Shown here: piece by piece, positions 50,291 through 60,490 of the stretch
How positions within the stretch are numbered: position 1 is the stretch's first letter
Layout: each line of letters starts with the position of its first letter
Origin: Anaeromyces robustus
Taxonomy: Eukaryota; Neocallimastigomycota; Neocallimastigomycetes; Neocallimastigales; Neocallimastigaceae
NCBI GenBank assembly: GCA_002104895.1
Contig: MCFG01000403.1
Location: forward strand, 1-60,490
Length of the DNA: 60,490 bases
Direction of reading: 5' to 3'
The notes under the pieces: model-generated
What the model was told of the DNA's origin: nothing
The model's database searches: none
The model's input: only the letters and a program-made list of their open reading frames with translations
Made by a program: the position numbers and the translations under genes

Positions 50291-51476
50291 TTAATATATA
50301 TATATATATATATATTATTATTATTTATTATTATTATTATTATTATATTTTTTATAAAATATTTATAAATTATTTATTATAATTTATATAAAAAAAAATA
50401 TCTATTTATATTTTACATATTCACTAGAACAAGCTAAATTTCTTAAAAGATTCATAGCTTGTTCCTGTATATCAAGTTCTTTATCATTTATTAACCTATT
50501 TAATTAAAAAAAAAAAAAAAAAAAAATAGTAATAATAATAAATTAATTAATAACCATAAATAAAATATATGTACTTATAATTATAAACATTTATTTTAAT
50601 TGTATATATATATATAGATTTAAAAAAATATTTAATAATATATATAAAATACAAAATATTTCTTACATATATAATTCATCCCATCCTAATTCTTTCATTA
50701 ATTGATCTTTAATTTGTGATTCTGCACTGAATACAATATTTTTTAATGCCCAAATAGCATTTAATCTTAAATTTGAATCCATTGAATGTACTAATGTTAC
50801 TAAACGCTTTACACCACCATTTTCTAAAACAACCTATTGATTATTTATATAAAAATAATAATATTTTATAAGATAATATATAATATTAATTTTAATAATG
50901 AAAATTATGTATATATATTTATATATATATATATATATATGTGAGTTTATTTATTTATTTTACCTTTTTCATTGGTGAAAAATCTAAAACAACATTACAA
51001 AGAGCAGCACATGCTACTATTTGAACCTGAACATCTGGATCTGAAAGAAGCTATTTTTTTTTTTTTTTATTTATTATAAAATATTTATATTTAATCATCA
51101 TATATATATATATATAATTATTTATTTTTAATATTATATATAATAAAATATATATATATATATATTTTAATAATAATGAATATGATAATTCTCTATCATT
51201 ATATATTATATATAAAATATAAAATAATTTACTTTTAATAATGGTGTTATAACACCTGAATCAACTAATGTAGTACGTAAATTTTTAACACTTCTTGAAA
51301 GAGATTTAGTACAATGGCATGCTGCCATTCTAATACCATAATTAGGATGTGACATAGATTGTACTATTATTGGTAATAATTTTGCTTCTATTACCTAATA
51401 ATACATATAATAATATTATAGTTTTAACCATCAATAAAAATTAATAAATTAATAAATTGATAAATAAATAGATGGA

Positions 51477-51523
<47 letters not shown>

Positions 51524-52645
51524 CATATGAATTAATTATAATAAAAAAAGAATTTTTTTTTTTTTTTTTATTTTACTTGTTCTCTATATTCTTCTTCATA
51601 GGCACAAATAGAACCAATAGCAAATAATGAGCTCTATTTATATTTATATTTATATTTATTATTAAATATACAATATAAATATTGGTATAAATTTTCAATA
51701 ATAATTATATATATAAATATATTTTAATTATGTATATATACATAATAAAATTAAATATAAAAAATTAAAAAAAAAAAATTAAAAAAAAAATTAATATTTA
51801 TTTAATATAATAAATTTATATTATTAAGATTTATAATTTGATATTTTTATTGTAATTGATTATATATATAATTATTTATAATATTATTTTTTTTCCTTAT
51901 AAAAAAAAAAAAAAAAAAAAAAAAAAGAAAATTACCTCTCTTAAACGTTCATTATGTAAAGTAGTATTAGTTGGTATATAGTTTTCAAAATTATTTTGTT
52001 CATCATCAGATGCTGCTGTCATTTTTATAATATTTGCTAATTTAGTGATAGCATCTCCTTCCATAGCTGCTTTTTGAAGATCTTTATCTTCAGAAATTAA
52101 ATATGAAAATATCATTGGGGCTCTTTCTTGAGCATTGATAGATTGAATGGATTGAGTTAAAGAATTTGAATCAGTAATAATTAATAATTTAATAAGTGCT
52201 GGTAATACAATTAATAAAATATCCTTCTTTAAATCTACTTGTGATACATTTGATCTGTATATATTTGTTAAACTATATATTTTATATAAAATCATAAAAA
52301 TAAATAGTAAAAAAAAAAAAAAAAAAAAAAATTATTTAAATATTCATAATAATTACATTTTATTATTTAATATATATATATTTTAAAGAAAAAAAAAGTT
52401 AAATTTTTTTATTTTATTTTATAACTATATAAACAATAAAAAAATATAATAAAAAATATAAAAAATATTAAAAATATTAAAAATATAAAAAATATTTATG
52501 TTATATATACCAAGTAATAGCTAATAACTTCATTTCTGGTCTTTTACTATGAACTAATTTTAAGAAACGTTTTATTGTTGTTTTTCCTTCGTCATCTATA
52601 AATTATATAAAAAAAAAAAAGATATATTGGAAAAAAAATTAATTA

Positions 52646-52676
<31 letters not shown>

Positions 52677-54303
52677 TTTTTTATATTTAATTTTTGCCTT
52701 TTTTTCACTTTTTTTTTTAACTTATTATTATTAAATCTAATTAAATTAAATTAAATTAAATTAAATTATTTTATTTTATTTTATTTTATATTTTACCTAT
52801 TGGTGAATTTATAACTTCTATACAAATATCTATATTTTCTTTACAAAGGCAAGATAATGCTTCAAGAGCAGCTTCTTGAACTTTTGGATAAAAATCATAT
52901 TTAGCAGTAATAAGATCTAATAATAATGGAATAGCACCATTTTGAGCAATTTTATTTTGTTCTTCAGTTAAAGTAGAAATTTTTGAAATAAGTTGAGCTG
53001 TAACTTCTGATATACGATATGGATTATTTCTCATTGCTATACTTCCAGATAAGTTTGAATCAGATGGATTTAAATGTGAAATAATATTTTTTAAATATTG
53101 TTCCTGATAATTTTTTTAATTTTTTATTTATTTCATTATTTAATTTTATTTATTTATTTATTTATTTATTTTCATTAATTTTATTTATAGTTTTATAAAT
53201 AAATTTATTATAATAATAATGAAATATAATAAATAAAATTATTAGTATAGTAAAAAAAATTTTTTTTTTTTTGATAATATTATATTAATATTAATATATA
53301 AAAAAAATATATATATTTATAATTATATATATCTATATTCTGTTATTATAACACTTTTTATTATTATTAATTACTTCAAATAAAGTTTCATGTGGTGTTT
53401 TATCACTTTCTAATAAAGCTTTTAAAGCTCTTGCTGATGATTCATATAATCTTGGATCAGTTATTTTAAATGTTTCTAAAAGTGGTTTAATAGCACCACT
53501 TTCAACTAATTTTGAAATATTTTGTTCATTTCCTATAATATTTGTAGCAAAATAAATATATAAGACGTATATATTTTATATAATATATATAATAAAAAAA
53601 ATATTATATAATAAAAATTAAAAAAAAAGAATTTATTTTAAAAAATATATATATATATTATAAATAATGAAATAATATATTTAAGTAAATTATATTAATA
53701 ATATAGATATAACTTTTAATAAATATATAATAATAATAATAATAAATATATGCCATACCATTTGCAATACTTGCAATAATAACAGCGGTTTGAATTTTCA
53801 TATCATTATTATATGCATCTTCTGAAAGAATTTTAATTAAGCTTTTTCATTTTTTTTTTTTTTTTTTTAAAAAAAAGAGAATATTTTTTTTTATCATATA
53901 GTTTAAAATTAAATTTCAATATAATTTAAAAAATATGATTGTATTTTAAGATATAAAAAAAAATTATAAAAAATTCAAATTAATAAATTAATTTTCTAAT
54001 TTATTTTTAAATTTTATTTATTATTATATTATTAAATATTATATGTTTAAATAAAATAGAATAGAATAAAAGAAATGAAAAATAAATTTATAATTATTAT
54101 GATTTTTTTTTTTTTTTTTATATTTTATTTTATTTTATTACATACATTGGTGCAATATTTAAATCCATATACAATTTCTTTTTAGTTATATTACCAATAA
54201 CTGAATTTTTTATAAAACGTACAGCTTTTAATTGTTCTTCTGAATTAGAAGAAGACAGAGCTGAAACTGCCTGTTGATGTTTTTCTTCGTGATTTGTAAG
54301 CAT
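49114..54303 (-). CDS. ARMC8/Gid5 (Vid28) armadillo-repeat subunit of the GID/CTLH ubiquitin ligase
   Basis: Minus-strand gene with over a dozen exons, ATG at 54303-54301 (MLTNHEEKHQQAVSAL). The opening EEQLKAVRFIKNSVIGN is characteristic of ARMC8. Armadillo repeats then run the full length, for example QTAVIIASIANGNEQNISKL, LLDLITAKYDFYPKVQEAAL, GIRMAACHCTKSLSRSVKNL, LLSDPDVQVQIVACAALCNV, LRLNAIWALKNIVFSAE and DIQEQAMNLLRNLACSSE. The tail ends in an Asp run and GGYLPPDIY. In yeast, Gid5 is the scaffold of the GID E3 ligase that degrades gluconeogenic enzymes; in animals it is a CTLH subunit. Cytosolic or nuclear location is inferred. Alternatives such as Vac8 or importin-alpha fit worse because the LKAVRFIKN block and overall length match ARMC8. 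Confidence 0.85.
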
Positions 54304-56774
54304 TTCAATTGATGAATTTTCTTTTGTTTTGTTTATTTAATAATGAAATGTACGATTGAAAATTAAAGGAAAAAAAAAAAAAAAAAAAAAATTAAAAATA
54401 TATATATATTTTAAAATTGAAAAAAAAAAAATTAAAGAGGAAAAATAAAAAAAAAAAAAACGCTTATATTTTTATTTGATTTTAGTTAAATTATTATTGT
54501 TATTTTAGTTTTTTGAAAGTATAAAGTATTAATTATTTTATATTTTTTAAGATTTAAGAAAGTTTCTATATATGGCTAAATTTTATGATTATTATAATAT
54601 ATATTAATAAAAAAAAAAAAAAAGGCGAAAATTTAATGAAAAAAAAAAAAAAATAGAGAATTAATTAATTATAAAATTATTTTATAATATATATATAATA
54701 AAATAAATATCATAAAAAGATACTATAAATTATTATTATTATTATTGCTATTAACAAATTCATAAAAATATAGATATATATATGTATATTTTTAATATTA
54801 TATTGTGTATTTTATAATTTAAAAATATTAAATGGATGTATCATTTATTATTTATAATTATTTACTTTTTTTTTTAATGTTATTATTTTTTTTTAATTTT
54901 AATTAAATATGAAATTTCTTATGATTATTATTACTTTTTTATAAAAGAAAATATTTATATATAATATATTACCTATACATAAAAAATGTTAATTTTATAT
55001 AAATATATTTTTATTTGTTGTTTATTTTAACTAATATTATATGCTTGAGTTTTTTTTTTATATATATATAGTTTATGTATATAAATAATTTAAATTTTAT
55101 TTATTTTATTTATTTATTTTTAATTATTATTTTTAATTTTTATTTTTAATTTTTTTAATTTTTAATTTTTAATTTTTAATTTTTAATTTTATTTTTTTTT
55201 ATTTAATGTTTAAATTGCAAATATAAATAAAAAAGTAAAAAAAAAAATAAAAAATAAAAAAATAAAAAATAAAATAGAAAAAATGAAAATAAAAAAAAAA
55301 TTTAAAAGTTATGTAAAAATATATTTTAAAAAAATTTTTTTGAAGAAATATTTTTTGTTCTTTTTTATCTTTATATTATTATATTATTATATTATTATAT
55401 TATTAATTATTATATTATGTAATTGAACTATATGAAAAAAAATTTTTTTTAAAAAAATTAATTTATTTTTAAAAAATTAATTATTTTTAAAAAATTGAAT
55501 TATTATAATATAAATAAATATATTAATAAATAAATGAATGGATAAATAAATAAATAAATAAATAAATATTTAAATATTTAAATAATTAAATAAATAATTA
55601 AATATATTCTAATTTATTATATTTTTTAATTAATTAAAATAATTAAATAGAAATATTATATATAATTAAATAAATTATTATATAAAATAAATAAATAAAT
55701 AAATAAATAACATATATAATGTAAAAATAATATGTTATATGTTATTATATTATTTATGTTAATTATATATATTATAATATAATGTAATGTAAAAAAAAAA
55801 TTAATCCTACCATTATTTATTATTAATTTCTTTTATTATATTATAATTATATATATTTTATATTTATATATTTATCTTTTAATAATATTTAATAATATTT
55901 AATATATAATATATATATAATATAATAAATATATTTTATAAAATAAATATTAAAGAAATTAATTTTTATTAATCCACTTCATACTTTATAATGTATTTTT
56001 TATGTCAAATATATATTGAAGTAGTTTAAAAATAAAACAATAATAAATATATATATATATATATATAAATTTCTATAAAATTAAAAAAAAATAAAAATAA
56101 AAATAATACCAGTATTAATAAGTATTTAAATTTTATTTGTTTTTAATTAATTAGAGCCAATAAGGGTGCATTAATATTAGAGGTTTATGGATGGCGTAAG
56201 ATTGTAAAACCTTTTTTTTTATATAAGCTAATGGAATACTAGGGTATTAGTATTCTTTTACTTAATTACTAAAAAATTTATAAAGAATATAATGAGTAAA
56301 AAAAAAAATTCATATATAAAAGATTCACACCTATACCTTATAAAATAAACATTATACATAAAGTTTATTTATTTATTTTTTTTTTTTTTTTTTTTTTGAT
56401 TTTATTTTATTTTATTTATTTTATTTATATGATATATATATATTTTTTTTTTATTTCGATACATACATTAATATATTACATATATACATAAATGGGGATG
56501 AATCATTTATCTATATATATTTACATGAGAAAAAGAATTTAGGATGATATTTTTTATTATTATTAATTATTATTATTAACTATTATTAGAAAAAAAAAAA
56601 AAAATTTCTTTATATATATTTGGTGATATATTTTAAATTATATTAAATTCATTATATTATATTAAAAAAAAAAAAAAAAAAAAAGCTATAATAGGTTTTA
56701 ATAATAATTACATTTTTGCTTAATTATTGATGATTACTATTATTATTATTATTATTATTTTTTAACTATAATTT

Positions 56775-56805
<31 letters not shown>

Positions 56806-57838
56806 TTTTTTATTTTTATAAAAGATTTTTTATAAAAAGATATAGAGAAGAAAAAAAAAATAAGATTCATTATTCTACAGTATATGATATGTTAAAAATA
56901 TACTACTATGATATATATAAAAAAAAAAATCTAAAAAAAAAATAAAAATAAAAAAAATAAAAATAAAAATAAAAATAAAAATTTTTTTTAAAAAAAAAAT
57001 AATAATAAAAAAGTGAATAAAGAAATAAAAATTTTTTATTCAATTTCTTTGCTTTTATTTATTTATTTATTTATTTTTTTTATTTTTATTTTTATTTTTA
57101 TTTTTATCTTTTTTATTATTTTTTTTTTATCATTAAATTATATTAACAAAATTACAAAAGAAAAATTATTACTATTATTTTTTTCTTTTTGTTTGTTTCT
57201 TTTTTTTTTCTTTTTTTTTTTTTTTTTTAATAATATTATTATTATTGGTATGTATTAAACAAAAATTTTTATTAGTATATTAATATATTTTTTTTATTTG
57301 ATATGTTTTTTTTTACATATATATATATATATATAAATTGATTTATATATTTTTGATATATGATTTATAATAATTGGTTTTATATTTATGTTTCTTATAT
57401 ATATATATATACAAATATATATTATTACAAAAAAAAAATATATATATATTTTTTGTTTTTATGTAGTTTCATTTGATATTCTGATAAATGTATTATATAT
57501 ATATATATATATATTTATAAGATGTCATCTATTTTTTTACTTTTATTATTATTACTAAATCATTATTATTATTATTTATATATTGATGAGATGATATTTT
57601 TTTTTTTTTTTAACATTAATTATTTTGAAAAATATTCCTTTTTTTTTTTTTTTTTTTATTTTTTCTTTTTTCATTCATAAAAATATGATAGTTTTTGTAT
57701 TATTATTATTTTTTTTTTTATTTTTTTTTTATATATTATATTATATTTTATTTTATATATATTGTTTTATTTTACTATTATTAATTATATATAACTGAAT
57801 GAACTTTTTTTAATTATTATTATTATTTTTTATTAGTA
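54304..57838. other. 3.5-kb intergenic region
   Basis: Mostly A/T homopolymers and short repeats (AAAT near 55520-55570 and 55686-55710). The only notable part is a G-containing island at 56152-56262. No protein gene seen. Confidence 0.65.
56152..56262. other. G-containing island, possible small RNA
   Basis: In a region nearly free of G and C this stretch has GAGCCAATAAGGGTGCATTA and GGATGGCGTAAGATTG. AGGTTT can pair with AAACCT just before a run of eight T, a pattern that would suit a Pol III terminator. A second hairpin, GAATACTA/TAGTATTC, follows. It does not match a tRNA or any common snRNA I can recognise. Confidence 0.3.
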
Positions 57839-59609
57839 TTATTGTTGTTGATTTTTTCTTTGTAATAACATTGCATTTTCTTGTTCTAATGCAATTAATT
57901 TTTGATTCAATTGTCCATTTAATTTATTAACTTGTTCTATATTTTGTTTTAAAAATTCATTTTCACTTTTAAGGAAATCAAGTCTCTTTAATGTATCATT
58001 TAATTTATCCATTAATAATTCTGCAGCCATAAGAGCTTGTTTAGATTCTTCATTATTATTATATATAGAATTATGAGCTAATAATTTATTTTGACTTATA
58101 TTATTTGAAATAACTTCTAATAATTTATTATGACGTTCTGTCTTTTGTATTAATAAATCAATCTTTTTATTAATATTCTTTAAATTTACGTTATCATAAT
58201 CACCATTAGATAAATTAATATATGAATTTGAATTAATTGAATTATTACTTGATGAAATTGAACCATTAGAAGAATGACGACTTGGTGGTTCTGATGTTAC
58301 TTCTATTACTCTTGATCTTCTACCCTCTAATTAATTATGTGATGTGATAAATTTAAATATAGAAAGAAAACAAATAATAATAGTAATAATAAAATATATA
58401 TATATATAAAATTAATATTAAATATTTATATATAATTATTTTAAATAATAATATAAAAAATAATAATAATAAAGAATAATAATATAAATAATAATAATAA
58501 TAATATAAAAAATAATAATAATAAAGAATAATAATATAAATAATAATAATAATAATATAAATAATAATAATTATATAATATAATGAATATAAAATAAAAT
58601 AAAATTTAAAAATTATAAAAAAACTAAAATTATAAAATTTATAAATATATATATATAATATAATAAAATTTTTAAAATTTATTTATATATATAATATATA
58701 TAATATAATAAAATTTTACCTGTTATTGTATTATTATTACCATCCGTTACAATAAAACGACTTTGTTTTGGTTCAGCAGAAACAGGGGTTGGATGGGATG
58801 AAAGTTCAAAACGACTTCTTTTTTCAATAATTAAATTATCATTACTATAAGATCCATTTTTATCTGCAAGACTTAAATGACGACCTAACATTGGTTTTGT
58901 ACCATTAGCAAATTTCAGTGAACTTGAGGATCCCATATTATTATCATGAACACTATTGGTATTATTACTGTAAAGTGAACTATTTCTATTTAAACTAGTA
59001 ATGGAATTATTATTAATAGAACCTGGGGATTCACAATGAGCATTTTCATTAGAATCAATTATAAAACGTCCTTTACTTATTGGTCTAGGTAGAGAATGGA
59101 AACCAAGTTCAGCAGAAGAATTTCTTTGCATATAATATTTTGTAGGTGATAGAGTACTGGTTTCAGTACTAAAATTATCCGTAGATGTATTATTACTCTT
59201 GATAGTATTATTTAAAGATGGAGTATTATTATTATTATTAATATTAATATTAATATTATTAGATGTGAAATTGGTATTAGTATTATTATTATTATTCATA
59301 TATGATTTGTTATTATTATTAATAGATATTTCTGAATTTTTATTTATAAACATATGATCTTCTTTAATTGGAGTTAATGGAGCATTATCCGCTGTTATAC
59401 TACAATTTGATGAAGATTGTGAAATATTATTAATATTATTAGATTGATATGAAGTGGCAAATTTAACTACCTTATTTGATTTTTCGCTTTCATCATCTGA
59501 ATCAAAGTCCCATGATATACCTTCATTTTCGACTACTTGTTGTTTAACAACTATAATGAATAATTATAAGTAAAAGATAAAAAAAATATTTTTTAATAAT
59601 AATCATAAT

Positions 59610-59641
<32 letters not shown>

Positions 59642-60055
59642 GAATATAATAGAGGATATAAATTGATATATATATTATATATAATTTTTTTTTTTTTTTT
59701 TTAATTTTACAAAAAGTAAAAAAAATAATAATTACCCTTTAATGGTCTCATTTGAATAGATGGAACATTATGAAGAATAGTTGAAGCTAAATAAGACTTT
59801 TTCTTTGCTTGTTTAAAGAATGGATGTTGTAATAATTTTTCAGCAGAAGGTCTATTAAATTTATTATTTTTATTTAGATATTTATTTAAAATTTTATTTT
59901 TAAAAATAATAATTTTTTAAATTAATAAATATTTAAAATTCTTTTATATATTTATATATTTATATATTTATATATTTATGTATTTATATATTTATATATT
60001 TATATATTTATATATTTATATATTTATATATTTATATATTTATATATAATTATTT

Positions 60056-60094
<39 letters not shown>

Positions 60095-60490
60095 TTTTGT
60101 TTGTTTAATTTAATTTAATTTTAATTTTAATTTTTAAGTTTTAATTTTTAAGTTTTAATTTTTAAGTTTTAATTTTTAATATAAAAAGTTTACCTTTTTG
60201 ATGGATCTTTATTTAAACAGGTATCAATCATTTCTTTAAATGTTCTAGAATATTTATGACGACATTGATCTCTATCTAAAGTAGGAGGTTCATTTTCAAT
60301 GGTAAGCATTAAAACTTTAATAGGAGGATATTTTGCAAATGGAGCTCGACCTGTTGCCATTTCTAATGCCGTAATACCAAAACTCCATATATCTGCTTTA
60401 TAATCATAACCAGATTGTTCCATAACTTCTGGAGCCATCCAACATGGTGTACCAACAAAAGTTTTTCTTAAACCTTTACGTTCCCCGGTT
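57839..60490 (-). CDS. OSR1/SPAK/Fray-like Ste20 kinase (5' partial)
   Basis: Four exons in the window: 60490-60194, 59851-59736, 59550-58720 and 58326-57839, all GT-AG and in phase. The first continues beyond the window, so the ATP-binding lobe is missing here. The rest of the kinase domain is clear: [71 protein letters not shown] and [11 protein letters not shown] follow, matching the PF1-type extension of the OSR1/SPAK group. A Ser/Asn-rich linker carries GRFII, SRFEL and SRFIV. The C-terminus is a coiled coil ([36 protein letters not shown]) rather than the animal CCT domain. Animal relatives regulate ion cotransporters under osmotic stress; the fungal role is unknown. Confidence 0.88.
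59941..60046. repeat. (ATTTATAT)n octamer array in a kinase-gene intron
   Basis: About 13 copies of the octamer with one G substitution, followed by TTTA units (about 60050-60098). It is the reverse complement of the octamer at 40939-41189 and lies in the intron between the kinase exons. Confidence 0.9.

Overview
Organism. This is an extremely AT-rich nuclear fragment of a eukaryote. Genes are split by many short GT-AG introns, intergenic DNA is almost pure A/T, and proteins carry long Asn runs encoded by AAT/AAC. The gene set points to an anaerobic gut fungus (Neocallimastigomycota): a secreted GH10 xylanase of the herbivore-gut type sits beside fungal housekeeping genes and flagellar genes expected of a zoospore-forming fungus. 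Dictyostelium has similar base composition but does not fit the xylanase. The assignment is inferred from content, not from a database search.

Layout. Thirteen protein genes are supported. 1-3 kb: 3' part of a SUN-domain (Slp1/SUCO) gene (+). 4.3-10.8 kb: REV1 translesion polymerase (-), complete with BRCT, Y-family core, two ubiquitin-binding motifs and C-terminal domain. 10.9-12.6 kb: a CSN8/PSMD8/SAC3-like protein (+), divergent from REV1. 13.0-14.7 kb: REXO4-type DEDDh exonuclease (-). 15.9-19.8 kb: a cyclic-nucleotide phosphodiesterase with six predicted membrane helices (+). 20.7-25.7 kb: TSNAXIP1-like flagellar coiled-coil protein (+). 28.7-32.5 kb: EFR3, the plasma-membrane anchor for PI4-kinase (+). 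35.7-36.8 kb: intronless GH10 xylanase (+). 38.1-40.5 kb: peroxisomal-type adenine nucleotide carrier (+). 42.2-43.8 kb: IFT25 (-). 44.8-48.0 kb: DNA primase small subunit PRI1 (-). 49.1-54.3 kb: ARMC8/Gid5 armadillo protein (-). 57.8-60.5 kb: 3' part of an OSR1/SPAK-type Ste20 kinase (-).

Themes. There is no operon-like organisation. Recurring roles are DNA replication and damage tolerance (REV1, PRI1), flagellum function (TSNAXIP1-like, IFT25), membrane and cyclic-nucleotide signalling (PDE, EFR3, OSR1-like kinase) and plant cell-wall degradation (xylanase). Between genes lie AAAT, AAT and ATTTATAT satellites, homopolymer runs and a few inverted repeats.

Most interesting signal. Nearly every exon junction I rebuilt is a normal GT-AG intron in correct phase. 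The clear exception, in the TSNAXIP1-like gene, has no usable GT. It begins ATATCCTTTT and contains TTCTTAAC, which are the 5' splice site and branch point expected of a minor-spliceosome (U12-type) intron. A second, weaker candidate lies at the 3' end of REV1. Exon coordinates were assigned by eye from splice signals, reading frame and family conservation.
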